Shown in pieces: positions 21,364 through 34,591 of a stretch of DNA of 64,000 nucleotides. Where the stretch lies: assembly GCF_900156095.1 (NCBI RefSeq), contig NZ_FTMJ01000014.1, positions 60,788-124,787 on the forward strand, in the 5' to 3' direction. The stretch's first letter is position 1. Each line of letters starts with the position of its first letter. The notes beneath the pieces are model-generated. The model ran no database searches, was not told where the DNA came from, and saw only the letters and a program-made list of their open reading frames with translations. A program made the translations under genes and the position numbers. This DNA comes from Aeromonas sp. RU39B (GTDB taxonomy: Bacteria > Pseudomonadota > Gammaproteobacteria > Enterobacterales > Aeromonadaceae).

Positions 21364-21370
21364 GTAAGCA

Positions 21371-23077
21371 ATGACTACCTCCCCCCTAAGCGGCCTGGCG
21401 CATAGCTTGGCCGCTGCCTCACTGATTAGCGAGCAGCAGTCATTGCACTGCCTCAATGAGGCGCGCGCCCAGCATAAGCCGCTGGTAGCGTTTTTGGTGG
21501 AAAACCAGATTCTGGGCAGCCGCGAGCTGGCCAGTTTCTGCGAGCAGGAGTATGGGATTCCGTTGCTTGATCTCGACTCCTTCTCCCTCGCGGAAATCCC
21601 GCAAAAATACCTCAATCGCAAGCTGATTGAGAAACACCATGCCCTGCCCATCTATACCCAGGGGCAGACACTCTATATCGCCATGTCAGACCCGACCAAT
21701 GTGTCGGCGCTGGAAGATTTCGGTTTTAATTTCAGCCTGCATACCGAGGCGCTGCTGGTCGAAGAAGCCAAGCTCACCCATGCCATGGGCAAGCTGCTGG
21801 AAAATGAGCACGAAGCGCTTGGGCTCGATGCGATTGATGAGGCCGAGATCTCCGAGCTTGAGGTCGCCGACGAGCAGAGCCGGCTGGATGAAACCGTCGG
21901 CAGCAGTGAAGACGATGCCCCAATTGTCAAATACATCAACAAAATCATGATGGATGCCATCAAGCGCGGCGCATCTGACCTGCACTTCGAGCCTTACGAA
22001 ACCCGTTACCGCATCCGTTTTCGCATCGATGGCATCTTGCACGAAATTGCCACCCCGCCAGTTAATCTGGCCAATCGCTTTGCCGCGCGCCTCAAAGTCA
22101 TGGCCCGCCTCGATATTGCCGAGCGGCGCTTGCCGCAAGATGGCCGTATCAAGCTCAAACTGGGGCGTGGCAAGGCGATGGATATGCGGGTCAATACCCT
22201 GCCCACCCTGTGGGGCGAAAAGGTGGTTATCCGTCTGCTCGACTCCTCGGCCGCTCATCTGGATATCGAACAACTGGGCTTTGATACCGCGCAAAAAGCC
22301 CGCTACCTGCACGCGCTGGAGCGCCCACAGGGCATGATTCTGGTCACCGGCCCCACCGGCTCGGGCAAAACGGTCTCGCTCTATACCGGGCTCAATATCC
22401 TCAACCGGATCGAATGTAATATCTCGACCGCCGAAGATCCGGTCGAAATAAACCTGCCTGGCGTCAATCAGGTGCAGATCAATCCCAAGGCCGGGCTGAG
22501 CTTTGCCAGCGCCTTGCGCGCCTTTTTACGCCAAGACCCGGACGTGGTGATGGTCGGCGAAATTCGTGACTTGGAAACGGCCGAGATTGCCATCAAGGCA
22601 GCCCAGACCGGCCACCTGGTTCTCTCCACCCTGCACACCAACTCAGCGGCCGAGACCCTGACCCGCTTGATGAATATGGGGGTACAGGCTTTTAACATCG
22701 CCTCATCGGTCACCCTGATCATCGCCCAGCGGCTGGCTCGTCGCCTTTGCCCCCACTGCCGCGCGGTCGATCCGGTGCCCGAGGCAGAACTGCTCAAGCT
22801 CGGTTACAGCGAGGCCCAAGTCAAAAGCGGCATCACCCTCTATCACGCCGTAGGCTGTGATGCTTGCTCGTCGGGTTACAAAGGGCGGGTGGGACTCTAC
22901 GAGATGCTGCCGATGTCGGAGCAGATCGCCCGGATAATCATGGAAGGCGGTAATGCGCTGTTGATTGCCGAGCAGGCGCAGCGGGAGGGAATGCAAACCT
23001 TGCGTCAGTCCGGCCTGGAGAAAGCCCGTCTTGGCATCACCAGTCTGGCCGAAATCCACCGGGTTACCACGCAATAG
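21371..23077 (+). CDS. tapB: Type IV pilus extension ATPase (PilB family)
   Basis: 568 residues, typical of PilB/GspE. An N-terminal MshEN-type domain is followed by the ATPase core: Walker A GPTGSGKT near residue 325, an Asp box/Walker B around [12 protein letters not shown], and a His box in [15 protein letters not shown] zinc site is formed by CPHC and CDAC. It powers pilin polymerisation from the cytoplasmic face with TapC. It starts seven bases after tapA, in the same operon. Confidence 0.95.
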   Translation: MTTSPLSGLAHSLAAASLISEQQSLHCLNEARAQHKPLVAFLVENQILGSRELASFCEQEYGIPLLDLDSFSLAEIPQKYLNRKLIEKHHALPIYTQGQTLYIAMSDPTNVSALEDFGFNFSLHTEALLVEEAKLTHAMGKLLENEHEALGLDAIDEAEISELEVADEQSRLDETVGSSEDDAPIVKYINKIMMDAIKRGASDLHFEPYETRYRIRFRIDGILHEIATPPVNLANRFAARLKVMARLDIAERRLPQDGRIKLKLGRGKAMDMRVNTLPTLWGEKVVIRLLDSSAAHLDIEQLGFDTAQKARYLHALERPQGMILVTGPTGSGKTVSLYTGLNILNRIECNISTAEDPVEINLPGVNQVQINPKAGLSFASALRAFLRQDPDVVMVGEIRDLETAEIAIKAAQTGHLVLSTLHTNSAAETLTRLMNMGVQAFNIASSVTLIIAQRLARRLCPHCRAVDPVPEAELLKLGYSEAQVKSGITLYHAVGCDACSSGYKGRVGLYEMLPMSEQIARIIMEGGNALLIAEQAQREGMQTLRQSGLEKARLGITSLAEIHRVTTQ

Positions 23078-23094
23078 CCGCCCAAGGAGAGCGC

Positions 23095-24324
23095 ATGCCC
23101 GCAGCCAGCAAGCCGACACCCCGCCCTCAGCCCTATCGCTGGCAAGGCCTTAATCGCAAAGGTGAGCGGGTCTCTGGCGAGTTGCAGGCCGAATCGGTGC
23201 AGGCACTGAAAACCGAACTGCGCCGGCAAGGAGTGACCACCACCAAGGTCAGCAAAGTCTCCCAGGGACTGTTTAACCGTCAGGCCAAACCCAAGCCGAT
23301 GGATATTGCGGTCATCACCCGCCAGATCACCACCATGCTGACCGCCGGCGTACCGCTGGTGCAAACCCTGCAAGTGATTGCCCGCAGCCATGAAAAGATG
23401 ACGGTACGCGAATTGATGGGCGCCATCGCCAACGAGGTTGAGACCGGCACCCCGCTGTCGGATGCGCTGCGGCATCACCCGCGCCATTTTGATCAGCTGT
23501 ATTGCGATCTGGTCGAGGCCGGTGAACAGTCGGGGGCGCTTGAAACCATCTTCGATCGCATCGCCACTTACCGGGAAAAGAGCGAGGCGCTCAAATCCAA
23601 GATCAAAAAAGCGATGTTCTACCCGGCCATGGTGATTCTGGTGGCGATTGTGGTCACCTCGATCTTGCTGCTGTTCGTCATCCCGCAGTTTGAGGAGATC
23701 TTCAAAAGCTTCGGGGCGCAGCTCCCCCCCTTTACCCGTTTTGTTATCGCCATCTCGCGCTTTTTACAGCACTGGTGGTATCTCATCTTTGGCTCCGTGT
23801 TCCTGGCGCTGTTTCTCTATGTGCGAGCCTGGCGCGCCTCGCAGAAAGTACGCGATGGCACCGACCGCTGGGTTCTGACCCTGCCGATTGTGGGCAATAT
23901 TCTGCACAAGGCCGCCATGGCACGCTTTGCCCGAACCTTGTCCACCACCTTTGCCGCCGGCATCCCGCTGGTAGATGCCCTCATTTCGGCAGCGGGAGCC
24001 TCTGGCAACGTGGTCTATCGCTCTGCCATCCTCTCGATTCGCAACGAAGTGATGGCCGGGATGCAGGTGAATGTGGCGATGCGAACCGTCGCGTTGTTCC
24101 CTGACATGGTGATACAGATGGTGATGATCGGCGAGGAATCGGGTGCCATCGATGATATGCTCTCCAAGGTCGCCACCATCTATGAACAAGAGGTGGACGA
24201 TATGGTCGATGGCCTGACCAGCCTACTTGAGCCCCTCATTATGGTGGTGCTCGGGGTGTTGGTCGGTGGCATGGTCATCGCCATGTATCTGCCCATCTTC
24301 AAGTTGGGCGACGTGGTGGGATAA
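23095..24324 (+). CDS. tapC: Type IV pilus inner-membrane platform protein (PilC family)
   Basis: 409 residues. Two related T2SF cytoplasmic domains are separated by membrane segments (MVILVAIVVTSILLLFVIP, and a pair flanking YLIFGSVFLALFLY), with a final helix PLIMVVLGVLVGGMVIAMYLP. The YRWQGLNRKGERVSGEL start and GVPLVQTLQV motif are standard for PilC/GspF. It anchors the TapB motor and the growing pilus. It lies 17 bases after tapB with GGAGA before the ATG. Confidence 0.95.
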   Translation: MPAASKPTPRPQPYRWQGLNRKGERVSGELQAESVQALKTELRRQGVTTTKVSKVSQGLFNRQAKPKPMDIAVITRQITTMLTAGVPLVQTLQVIARSHEKMTVRELMGAIANEVETGTPLSDALRHHPRHFDQLYCDLVEAGEQSGALETIFDRIATYREKSEALKSKIKKAMFYPAMVILVAIVVTSILLLFVIPQFEEIFKSFGAQLPPFTRFVIAISRFLQHWWYLIFGSVFLALFLYVRAWRASQKVRDGTDRWVLTLPIVGNILHKAAMARFARTLSTTFAAGIPLVDALISAAGASGNVVYRSAILSIRNEVMAGMQVNVAMRTVALFPDMVIQMVMIGEESGAIDDMLSKVATIYEQEVDDMVDGLTSLLEPLIMVVLGVLVGGMVIAMYLPIFKLGDVVG

Positions 24325-24347
24325 TCCCCTTTGACGCTCTGGATCCT

Positions 24348-25226
24348 ATGGCCTTTCTGATTACACTCAGCCAGCAGTTACCCTGGCTCTACCTCACGAC
24401 CATTGCCCTTTTTTCTTTGGCCGTCGGCAGCTTTCTCAATGTGGTGATCCACCGCCTGCCCATCATGCTCGAGCGGCAATGGCAGGATGAGTACCGTGGC
24501 TATTTTCATCCCGAGCAAACGGCCGAGCCGCAGCCCCGTTTCAACTTGATGCTGCCGGCCTCATCCTGTCCAGACTGCGGGCACAAGATCAGTGCAGCCG
24601 AAAATATCCCCCTGTTAAGCTGGCTCTGGCTGCGCGGCCGCTGCAGCAGCTGCCATAGCGCCATATCGGTTCGCTATCCCTTGGTGGAGCTTGCCACCGC
24701 GCTGCTCTCTTTGCTGGTAGCGTGGCAGCTGCCGGCCGGGCTGCCCATGTTGGGTGCATTGCTGCTGACCTGGACGTTGATCTGCCTGACGCTTATCGAT
24801 CTGGACAAGATGCTGTTGCCCGACCAGCTCACCCTTCCTCTGCTGTGGGTGGGCCTTTTGCTCAATCTGACGGACGGCTTTGTCTCGCTGCAAAGCGCCG
24901 TCATTGGTGCCGTGGCCGGCTATCTGGTGCTGTGGAGCCTCTTCTGGGCCTTTAAGCTCCTGACCGGCAAAGAGGGGATGGGCTATGGTGATTTCAAGCT
25001 GCTGGCAGCGCTCGGCGCCTGGCTCGGGTGGCAGGCATTGCCGTTGATTTTGCTGGTCTCAGCCCTGATTGGCGCCATCATCGGCATTACGTTAATTGTC
25101 ACCAAACGCAACGAACGAAGCACTCCCATCCCTTTTGGCCCCTATCTGGCATTGGGTGGCTGGATCGCCTTGCTGTGGGGCGATAGCATTCTGCACTGGT
25201 ATCTTGGCATGGTGCTGGGGGGCTGA
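24348..25226 (+). CDS. tapD: Prepilin leader peptidase / N-methyltransferase
   Basis: 292 residues with about seven to eight membrane helices. The N-terminal loop carries the zinc-type cysteine pairs CPDC and CSSC needed for methyltransferase activity. The aspartic protease residues lie in [12 protein letters not shown] and the GxGD motif MGYGDFKLL. It cleaves TapA after Gly and methylates the new Phe; in Aeromonas TapD also processes type II secretion pseudopilins, so it matters for exotoxin export. It is two bases from coaE, continuing the operon. Confidence 0.95.
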   Translation: MAFLITLSQQLPWLYLTTIALFSLAVGSFLNVVIHRLPIMLERQWQDEYRGYFHPEQTAEPQPRFNLMLPASSCPDCGHKISAAENIPLLSWLWLRGRCSSCHSAISVRYPLVELATALLSLLVAWQLPAGLPMLGALLLTWTLICLTLIDLDKMLLPDQLTLPLLWVGLLLNLTDGFVSLQSAVIGAVAGYLVLWSLFWAFKLLTGKEGMGYGDFKLLAALGAWLGWQALPLILLVSALIGAIIGITLIVTKRNERSTPIPFGPYLALGGWIALLWGDSILHWYLGMVLGG

Positions 25227-25227
25227 T

Positions 25228-25842
25228 ATGTACATCGTGGCCGTAACCGGCGGGATTGGCAGCGGCAAGACCACCATTGCCAACCGCTTTGCAGCCCTTG
25301 GTATCGAGGTTGTCGATGCCGACGTGGTGGCCCGTCAAGTGGTCGAACCCGGCTCTCCGGCCCTGGCGGCCATCGCCGAGCATTTCGGTGCGGCGGTGCT
25401 AGAGAGTGACGGCAGTCTTAATCGCCGCCAGCTGCGTGAGCGGGTGTTTGCCCACCCGCAAGAGAAGGCCTGGCTCAATGCCCTGCTGCACCCTCGCATT
25501 CGCGAAGAGATGCTGCGCCAATGCGCTGCTGTGCAATCTCCCTACTGCCTGCTGGTGGTGCCATTACTGGTTGAAAACAACCTTACCGGCTTGGCGCAAC
25601 GGGTGCTGGTGGTGGATGTGGATGAGGCGACCCAGATTGAGCGCACCTGCCGCCGCGACCAGGTGACGCCCGAACAGGCCAGAGCCATCCTGGCCGCCCA
25701 GGCGACCCGCAGCGAGCGACTGAGCCACGCCGATGATGTGATTGATAACACAAAGCAGGACGATAGTGCCCTGCAGGCCGAGATTTTAAGGTTGCATGCC
25801 GCATATATGCGATTTGCTACTCAACAACCTCTTTCTCAATAG
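25228..25842 (+). CDS. coaE: Dephospho-CoA kinase
   Basis: 204 residues, close to E. coli CoaE (206). It phosphorylates dephospho-CoA at the 3' hydroxyl, the last step of CoA synthesis. The P-loop GGIGSGKTT lies at residues 8-16, followed by [17 protein letters not shown]. The ATG at 25228 is one base after the tapD stop and starts the family homology; an upstream open extension overlaps tapD and is not used. The tapD-coaE-zapD-yacG order is widely conserved in gammaproteobacteria. Confidence 0.95.
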   Translation: MYIVAVTGGIGSGKTTIANRFAALGIEVVDADVVARQVVEPGSPALAAIAEHFGAAVLESDGSLNRRQLRERVFAHPQEKAWLNALLHPRIREEMLRQCAAVQSPYCLLVVPLLVENNLTGLAQRVLVVDVDEATQIERTCRRDQVTPEQARAILAAQATRSERLSHADDVIDNTKQDDSALQAEILRLHAAYMRFATQQPLSQ

Positions 25843-25880
25843 GTACACTAGCGCCGATTCAGTACAGGCCAGGAACAGGC

Positions 25881-26603
25881 ATGATTTACGATTTTCCCCT
25901 CAATGAAAAAAGCCGGACATACCTTCGTCTGGAAACTTTGTTTGCCCAGATCCGTGACAACCTCGAGGCCGAGCAGGCTTGGGGGCATATTGCCTGTTTC
26001 AAGGCTATTTTCGATCTGCAGGAGCTGCTGGAGCGCGGTGATCTGCGGGCCGATCTTATCAAGGATCTCGAGCGTCTCGGTCAACGGTTGACCCGCTGGG
26101 CCGCCCTGCCAGAAGCCGATCTCGAGCAGATCGACCACATGCAGACCGAGATTGTCACCCTGTCACGCCAGTTGCTTAACTCGCCGCGTCCGGGCGCCCG
26201 CCTGAAAGAGGACCGTCTGCTCGGCTCTATTCGCCAGCGCTTCTCCATTCCGGGCGGTCTGTGTGCCTTTGATGTGCCGCAACTGCACCACTGGCTGGCC
26301 CAACCGCTGTCGCTGCGTCAGCCGCAGATGCAAAACTGGCTGGCCGACATCGGCCTGATGATCGAAGCGATTACCCTGCTGCTGCGCCTGTGGCGTGAAT
26401 CGGGCAGCTTCGGCGATAAGGTGGCAAGCAACGGTTTCTATCAGGACGTGGCCGATGGCGCCGAACTGATCCGCATCAAGCTCGAGCACAGCCAGGGCTG
26501 CTACCCGACCTTGAGCGGCCACAAGAACCGCTTTGCACTGCGCTTCCTGCCAGCAACCGAACAGGCGCTGGGCGATGTCCAGTTCCAGCTGGCTTGCTGC
26601 TAA
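25881..26603 (+). CDS. zapD: Cell division protein ZapD
   Basis: 240 residues, the usual size of ZapD (YacF). The start IYDFPLNEKSRTYLRLE and the internal CAFDVPQLHHWL and CYPTLSGHKNRFALRF segments are family hallmarks. ZapD is a cytoplasmic dimer that cross-links FtsZ protofilaments through the FtsZ C-terminal tail; the matching tail is present in the FtsZ of this window. It lies 38 bases after coaE. Confidence 0.95.
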   Translation: MIYDFPLNEKSRTYLRLETLFAQIRDNLEAEQAWGHIACFKAIFDLQELLERGDLRADLIKDLERLGQRLTRWAALPEADLEQIDHMQTEIVTLSRQLLNSPRPGARLKEDRLLGSIRQRFSIPGGLCAFDVPQLHHWLAQPLSLRQPQMQNWLADIGLMIEAITLLLRLWRESGSFGDKVASNGFYQDVADGAELIRIKLEHSQGCYPTLSGHKNRFALRFLPATEQALGDVQFQLACC

Positions 26604-26612
26604 GGTTTGACC

Positions 26613-26804
26613 ATGGTGACCAGAGTTACCTGCCCGACCTGCCAGAAAGAGGTCGAATGGGGACCGCAAAGCCCCTATCGCCCCTTCTGCTGCAAGCGCT
26701 GCCAGCTGATTGACCTCGGCGAATGGGCCAGCGAAGAGAAGCGTATTCCGGGTGGAGAGAGCGATACACCACCGGACTTTGACGATGAGTCAGCGTCAAT
26801 CTAA
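26613..26804 (+). CDS. yacG: DNA gyrase inhibitor YacG (zinc protein)
   Basis: 63 residues. Four cysteines (CPTC near the start, then C-X3-C in [15 protein letters not shown]) form the zinc finger of YacG, and the acidic tail is typical. It binds the GyrB C-terminal domain and blocks DNA binding. The ATG at 26613 has TAAGG at a suitable distance; an upstream TTG at 26607 is less likely. Confidence 0.92.
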   Translation: MVTRVTCPTCQKEVEWGPQSPYRPFCCKRCQLIDLGEWASEEKRIPGGESDTPPDFDDESASI

Positions 26805-26806
26805 AT

Positions 26807-26831
26807 AAACAAGGGCCCTGCTGGGCCCTTG
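26807..26831. terminator. Hairpin between convergent yacG and mutT
   Basis: AAGGGCCC (26811-26818) pairs with GGGCCCTT (26823-26830). On the minus strand it is followed by a TTGTTTATTT tract, so it is better suited to end the mutT transcript. The plus side has only a weak T tract. Confidence 0.75.
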
Positions 26832-26842
26832 TGGTTTCTGAC

Positions 26843-27262
26843 TTAAATGCGGCGATGAATGCTCTGCTGCAAGCGCTGAACAATCGGCGAGTTGGCATCG
26901 GGGAATTGGTACTCATGCAGGCGCAGCAGCGGTACCCAGCGGCACTCCTGCCCCTCTTTACCATAGGGCTCCCCTTCAAAGCGGGTTACCTTCCAGATAT
27001 CGAGCAGAACCGACTTCTCCGGATAGTCGTGGCAAAGCTCCATAAAGGGCGCACAGTCGAGCACCCGGATACCGATCTCTTCCCACAGCTCGCGGTCAAG
27101 AGCCATCAACAGGTCCTCACCGCTTTCTACCTTGCCACCGGGAAATTCCCAGCGGTCGCCCTGATGGCGGTCGGCCGAGCGCTTGGCCAACAGGATCTCA
27201 CCCCGCTCGTTTTCAATGACTCCGACAGCCACCCAAATCCGTTTCTTTTGCTCTTCCATCAC
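26843..27262 (-). CDS. mutT: 8-oxo-dGTP diphosphatase MutT
   Basis: 139 residues, slightly longer than E. coli MutT (129). The Nudix box is complete (GGKVESGEDLLMALDRELWEEIGI, written G-X5-E-X7-REL-X-EE-X-G). It hydrolyses 8-oxo-dGTP to the monophosphate and so prevents A:T to C:G transversions. MutY in this window acts in the same oxidative-guanine defence. The gene follows secA as in E. coli, with a hairpin between them. Confidence 0.93.
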   Translation of the reverse strand: MMEEQKKRIWVAVGVIENERGEILLAKRSADRHQGDRWEFPGGKVESGEDLLMALDRELWEEIGIRVLDCAPFMELCHDYPEKSVLLDIWKVTRFEGEPYGKEGQECRWVPLLRLHEYQFPDANSPIVQRLQQSIHRRI

Positions 27263-27276
27263 GCTTCCTCAAACAA

Positions 27277-27301
27277 TGGGGCGAGCACCTGGCTCGCCCC
27301 A
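27277..27301 (-). terminator. Hairpin between secA and mutT
   Basis: TGGGGCGAG and CTCGCCCCA are inverted copies. On the minus strand the hairpin is followed by only a short TTGTTTG, so it is more likely a partial terminator or RNA-stability element than a full stop. Confidence 0.5.
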
Positions 27302-27318
27302 CATCTACCGCATTGACC

Positions 27319-30027
<2,709 letters not shown>

Positions 30028-30082
30028 GAGTACCAACTATTTCTGGTGATAAACGCACCCCGAAGGGTCAAAAGAAAACAAC

Positions 30083-30988
30083 CTAACCCTGTCGTACCAG
30101 CATGTAGTGCGACGGGTTGACCTGACGACCATTTTTCAAGACTTCATAATGCAGGTGAACACCGGTGGCGCGTCCGGTGCGTCCCATCAGGGCAATTTTC
30201 TGCCCTTTTTCAACCAGAGTCCCGACTTGAACCAAGGACTTTGAATTATGGGCGTAGCGCGTCACCAACCCATTGCCATGGCTGATCTCAACCATGATGC
30301 CAAATTCGGGGTGACGTCCCGACCAACTGATAACACCGGGGCCGCTGGCTAAAATCGGCGTTCCCACTTTGCCACGAAAATCGATGCCTTTATGCATCTT
30401 GGCGCGACCGTTAAAGGGATCAACGCGGCCACCAAAACCGGAGGAGACCCAGGCATTGCGTCCCTTCACGGGGCTGCCGTCGATCAGCTCTCTATCCGCA
30501 ATATTGTGGTTCAGCATGAAGGATTCAAGGACTGCGAGCTGTTCTTCCTTGTTTGAGAGCTGATAACCAAGATTTTTCATCGAATCTTGCAGCTCATTGA
30601 GTCCCACTTCCAGATCCGGATCGTAAGAGGGGCCGCCCATAGGGGGCGGCTCGCTGAAATTGAACTCATCGGGATCGAGATCGGCCTCTTCGGTAAGTCG
30701 CTCACCGAGGGCATTGAGGCGGCCCAACTGGGCCTGCATGGTACCCACTTGGGCCGCCAGCGCAGCCATTTGCTGGCGGGATGCGTCATCGGCACTGACT
30801 TGTGACTGGACGTGGGCAGCGTCGAGCGCCAGCTCGAGCGTGGCGATTTTGCGTTGCCAGTGGTCGTGAATGCTCCAACCTGCCGCAGCCAACGTCGCGC
30901 ACAGCACCACCCCGACTCCGAACAGGTGCGAGCGGGAGAGGTGCAGCTTGCGCCGCCGCTTGCCGTTGAAGATTAGGGTAATGCTCAT
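30083..30988 (-). CDS. M23 family metallopeptidase with membrane anchor and coiled coil
   Basis: 301 residues. A basic cytoplasmic start is followed by one membrane helix at about 24-42, a helical coiled-coil region (about 45-105, and 125-155) and a C-terminal LytM/M23 domain. The zinc ligands appear intact in HKGIDF and HLHYE. Such proteins cut peptidoglycan cross-bridges in the periplasm or act as divisome-linked regulators. It sits between lpxC and secA, the place of secM in E. coli. The start is a normal ATG. Because the ligands are kept, hydrolase activity is more likely than a pure activator role. Confidence 0.88.
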   Translation of the reverse strand: MSITLIFNGKRRRKLHLSRSHLFGVGVVLCATLAAAGWSIHDHWQRKIATLELALDAAHVQSQVSADDASRQQMAALAAQVGTMQAQLGRLNALGERLTEEADLDPDEFNFSEPPPMGGPSYDPDLEVGLNELQDSMKNLGYQLSNKEEQLAVLESFMLNHNIADRELIDGSPVKGRNAWVSSGFGGRVDPFNGRAKMHKGIDFRGKVGTPILASGPGVISWSGRHPEFGIMVEISHGNGLVTRYAHNSKSLVQVGTLVEKGQKIALMGRTGRATGVHLHYEVLKNGRQVNPSHYMLVRQG

Positions 30989-31114
30989 AGAAGATTCACT
31001 GTCTGCTCGGTCGTTGTGGAAAACAGCCGGGAGAGGCGGTGTATTCGGGAATAGAGAGTAAAAGGAACAGGACGTCGGTGCGGAGAGGATACCGACGTCC
31101 CGTCACTCATCCTA

Positions 31115-32038
31115 TCAAGCCAGTACCAGACCGTGGTCGTAGTAGGCGATAGGAGCCTTGGCTTGCTCACCTTCGAAGGTCACCAGTTCCCAGGCTTCCT
31201 GATTGGCGAGCAAAGCACGCAGCAGTTTGTTGTTGAGCGCGTGACCTGTCTTGTAGGCACGGAACTCACCAATGATACTGCGGTTGCACATGTAGAGGTC
31301 GCCGATAGCGTCCAGCATCTTGTGCTTAACGAACTCGTCGTCATAACGCAGACCATCTTCGTTCAGTACGCGGTAGTCATCCAGCACCACGGCGTTTTCC
31401 AGGCTGCCACCGAGGGCCAGATTCTGGGAACGCAGGTACTCGATATCGCGCATGAAGCCGAAGGTACGAGCACGACTGATCTCTTTGACGAACGACGACC
31501 CGGAGAAATCCAGTACGCAACGCTGGTTGCGGCCTTCAAACACCGGATGCTGGAAGTCGATCTCGAGATCCATCTTGAAGCCGTTGCGATAAGGGTGGAA
31601 TTCCGCCCACTTGTCGCCGTCTTCGACGCGAATGCTCTGCTTGATGCGAACAAACTGCTTGGCTGCGTTTTGCTCACGGATACCCACTTCCTGCAGCAAG
31701 TAGATGAACGGATAGGCACTGCCATCCATCACCGGCACTTCCGGTGCATCCACTTCTACATACAGGTTATCGATCCCCATACCCGCCAATGCGGCAGAGA
31801 GGTGCTCGATGGTCGATACCCGCACGCCCTGGTCATTGACCAGCGCAGTACAGAGCAGCGTGTCACGAACCTGGTCGGCATTAGCGGCCAGCGCTACCAC
31901 AGGATTGAGATCGGTACGCAAGTAAACGATCCCCGTGTTAACGGGAGCCGGACGGAATGTCATCGTGACCTTCCGACCAGAATGCAGACCGACACCGGTG
32001 GCCTGGACACTCGTTTTCAGGGTTCTTTGTCTAATCAT
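31115..32038 (-). CDS. lpxC: UDP-3-O-acyl-N-acetylglucosamine deacetylase
   Basis: 307 residues; E. coli LpxC has 305. The start [21 protein letters not shown] is the family N-terminus, so the upstream open extension to 32098 is not used. Zinc ligands are in [11 protein letters not shown] and HKMLDAIGD, and the catalytic acid/base region is present. It performs the committed step of lipid A synthesis. It follows ftsZ by 99 bases, as in the usual dcw flank. Post-translational control by FtsH is known in E. coli through the C-terminal tail; the tail here (DHGLVLA) ends in a similar nonpolar VLA. Confidence 0.96.
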   Translation of the reverse strand: MIRQRTLKTSVQATGVGLHSGRKVTMTFRPAPVNTGIVYLRTDLNPVVALAANADQVRDTLLCTALVNDQGVRVSTIEHLSAALAGMGIDNLYVEVDAPEVPVMDGSAYPFIYLLQEVGIREQNAAKQFVRIKQSIRVEDGDKWAEFHPYRNGFKMDLEIDFQHPVFEGRNQRCVLDFSGSSFVKEISRARTFGFMRDIEYLRSQNLALGGSLENAVVLDDYRVLNEDGLRYDDEFVKHKMLDAIGDLYMCNRSIIGEFRAYKTGHALNNKLLRALLANQEAWELVTFEGEQAKAPIAYYDHGLVLA

Positions 32039-32122
32039 GGTGTATCCGCTCAATAGCAATAAACGTGGCCAACAAGACCTGGCTGGCCATGATAGCACAT
32101 TCCTTAGACAACAAACAAACCG

Positions 32123-32138
32123 AGGGGGTTACCCCCCT
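32123..32138 (-). terminator. Possible short hairpin at the ftsZ stop
   Basis: AGGGGG and CCCCCT pair around TTA directly at the end of ftsZ. On the minus strand it is followed by a T-rich stretch containing TTTGTTTG. It could reduce read-through into lpxC. Confidence 0.4.
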
Positions 32139-33289
32139 TAGTCAGCCTGTTTGCGCAGGAAGGCCGGGATATCCAGATAGTCCGGTTCACGACGAACTTG
32201 CGGCTCGACGGCGTTAGCCACCTTGGCCGGCGCTTCGTCCATGACGCGACCTTGCATCATGTCACCGATCGGTTGGCGAACCGGGCGCTCTTGCACCTGG
32301 CTGCTCTTGACCAGCGTGATGTCCGGCTTGCGCTCGGAACCAATACCGGTCGCAACCACGGTCACACGCAGTTCGTCCTGCATTTCCGGATCGATAACAG
32401 TACCGACAACCACGGTGGCATTTTCAGAGGCGAAGGCCTTGACTGCGTTACCCACGGTTTCGAACTCTTCGATGGTCATATCAAGACCAGCAGTGATGTT
32501 GACCAGGATGCCACGAGCACCCGCCAGATCGACATCTTCCAGCAGCGGGCTGGAGATAGCCTTCTCGGCAGCTTCTTCGGCACGGTCATCACCGGATGCA
32601 GAGCCGGTACCCATCATGGCAGTACCCATTTCACGCATCACGGTGCGCACGTCGGCAAAGTCGACGTTGATGAGGCCGGGACGAGTAATCAGCTCGGCGA
32701 TACCTTGCACGGCACCCAGCAGCACATCGTTGGCCGCCTTGAAGGCGTCCAGCAGGGAGATGCCACGACCCAGCACCTTCAGCAGCTTGTCGTTCGGGAT
32801 GGTGATCAGGGAGTCGACGTTCTTGGCCAGCTCTTCGATACCTTGCTGAGCAAAGCTCTGACGCTTCTTGCCTTCGAAGGAGAACGGCTTGGTCACCACA
32901 GCCACGGTCAGGATATTCATTTCGCGGGCCACTTCGGCCACGATCGGCGCAGCACCGGTACCGGTACCACCACCCATACCGGCAGCGATAAATATCATGT
33001 CGGAGCCAGCCAGCACTTCACGCAGGCTCTCGCGATCTTCCATCGCGGCGTCGCGACCCACTTCCGGATTGGCACCAGCACCCAGACCCTTGGTGATGTT
33101 GCCACCGATCTGCAGGGTGGTGTTGGCACTGGAGTTACGCAGCGCCTGAGCATCTGTGTTGACGGTGATGAACTCAACGCCTTCGATGTTCTGACGCACC
33201 ATGTGCTCAACGGCGTTACCACCACCACCACCGACACCGATCACCTTGATGACGGCTTCGTCAGTATGGCTATCCATAAATTCAAACAT
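32138..33289 (-). CDS. ftsZ: Cell division GTPase FtsZ
   Basis: 383 residues, the same size as E. coli FtsZ. The tubulin signature GGGTGTGA, the N-terminal [11 protein letters not shown] and the T7 loop [11 protein letters not shown] are present. After a short linker the C-terminal tail reads [16 protein letters not shown], the conserved peptide that binds FtsA, ZipA, ZapD and others. It polymerises into the Z-ring at midcell. It lies 39 bases after ftsA at the end of the dcw cluster. Confidence 0.98.
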   Translation of the reverse strand: MFEFMDSHTDEAVIKVIGVGGGGGNAVEHMVRQNIEGVEFITVNTDAQALRNSSANTTLQIGGNITKGLGAGANPEVGRDAAMEDRESLREVLAGSDMIFIAAGMGGGTGTGAAPIVAEVAREMNILTVAVVTKPFSFEGKKRQSFAQQGIEELAKNVDSLITIPNDKLLKVLGRGISLLDAFKAANDVLLGAVQGIAELITRPGLINVDFADVRTVMREMGTAMMGTGSASGDDRAEEAAEKAISSPLLEDVDLAGARGILVNITAGLDMTIEEFETVGNAVKAFASENATVVVGTVIDPEMQDELRVTVVATGIGSERKPDITLVKSSQVQERPVRQPIGDMMQGRVMDEAPAKVANAVEPQVRREPDYLDIPAFLRKQAD

Positions 33290-33328
33290 GTTGTCTCTCC
33301 GCTTTATTTGCCTGACTCAGCAAAATTC

Positions 33329-34591
33329 TTAGAACTCGCCACGCAGCCAGTTGCTGACCCGTTTGACCAGGCCCCCAACGCTCGCCTTGGCGGTGTTATA
33401 TTCCTTACTCGGGCCGCTATTTTGGTGCATGCGGCCATATTGCAGCAGACCAACCGCCGTCGAATAGACGGGAGCCTGCACATAATCACTCAGACCACGC
33501 ACGTTGAGCGGTTCGCCCACCCGCACCTGGCACTGGAATACTTGTTCGGCGCACTCGACGACACCCTCAATCTGAGCGGCACCACCGGTGAGCACCACGC
33601 CGGCGGCCAGCTGATGCTTGACCCCCTGCTGCTTGAGTTCGTTCTGGACCCTGACCAGCTCGTCATTCACCATCGACAACAGTTCGGCGTAACGGGGCTC
33701 GATCACCTCCGCCAGAGTCTGACGCTGCAGGCTCCGAGCGGGACGGCCACCGACACTGGGCACCTCGATGGTGTCTTCCTTGCTGACCAATCGGCCCAAG
33801 GCGCAGCCATAACGTACCTTGATGGCTTCCGCATCCAGCGGCGGCGTGCCAAAGGCGTAGGCGATATCGCTGGTCACTGTGCTACCGGCATACGGAATCA
33901 CCTTGGTGTGACGCAGGGCGCCCCCGGTAAACAGGGACATATCCATGGTGCCACCACCAATATCCACCACGCAGACACCCAGCTCCTTCTCATCCTCGGT
34001 CAGGACGGCATAGCTTGACGCAAGTGCGGAGAAAATCAGCTGGTCAACCCGCAGACCCACCTTCTCCACGCACTTCTCGATATTGCGCGCCATGTCGTTA
34101 TGGCAGGTGACCAGATGAACCTTGGCCGCCATACGCACACCAGAGAGACCGACCGGATTTTTGATCCCTTCCTGATAATCGATGGCAAACTCTTGCGGCA
34201 GCACGTGCAACACGCGCAGCTCATCAGACAGACGCACCGACTTGGCGGTGTGGATCACGTTATCCACATCCTCCTGGGTCACCTCCTCGTCGGAGATGGG
34301 AACCATGCCGGTCTCGTTGCGGCAGTCGATATGCTTGCCGGAGAGCCCCAGATAGACGGAGCTAATCTGGCAATCTGCCATCATTTCCGCCTCTTCCACC
34401 GCACGGCGCAGGGACTTGACCACCGAATCGAGGTCATTCACGCCCCCTTTGTCCATGCCGCGTGAGGCGTGACTGCCCATGCCGATGACATTTAATTCAC
34501 CGTCCGGCAGAACCTCACCGACCAGAACCGCCACCTTGGTTGTGCCGATATCCAGCCCGACAATCAGATTTCTATCTGCGGCTTTGGTCAT
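33329..34591 (-). CDS. ftsA: Cell division actin-like ATPase FtsA
   Basis: 420 residues, matching E. coli. The actin-like core begins VGLDIGTTKVAVLVGE; GVCVVDIGGGTMDMS is the phosphate-2 loop and VLTGGAAQIEG the adenosine motif. The C-terminal VSNWLRGEF is an amphipathic membrane-targeting helix. It tethers FtsZ to the membrane and recruits later division proteins. The ATG at 34591 (MTKAADRN) aligns with the E. coli start, giving a 20-base overlap with the end of ftsQ. Confidence 0.97.
   Translation of the reverse strand: MTKAADRNLIVGLDIGTTKVAVLVGEVLPDGELNVIGMGSHASRGMDKGGVNDLDSVVKSLRRAVEEAEMMADCQISSVYLGLSGKHIDCRNETGMVPISDEEVTQEDVDNVIHTAKSVRLSDELRVLHVLPQEFAIDYQEGIKNPVGLSGVRMAAKVHLVTCHNDMARNIEKCVEKVGLRVDQLIFSALASSYAVLTEDEKELGVCVVDIGGGTMDMSLFTGGALRHTKVIPYAGSTVTSDIAYAFGTPPLDAEAIKVRYGCALGRLVSKEDTIEVPSVGGRPARSLQRQTLAEVIEPRYAELLSMVNDELVRVQNELKQQGVKHQLAAGVVLTGGAAQIEGVVECAEQVFQCQVRVGEPLNVRGLSDYVQAPVYSTAVGLLQYGRMHQNSGPSKEYNTAKASVGGLVKRVSNWLRGEF

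Noticed and set aside
32198..34018. Open frame antisense to ftsZ and ftsA
   Set aside because: It crosses two certain genes and shows no protein family features.
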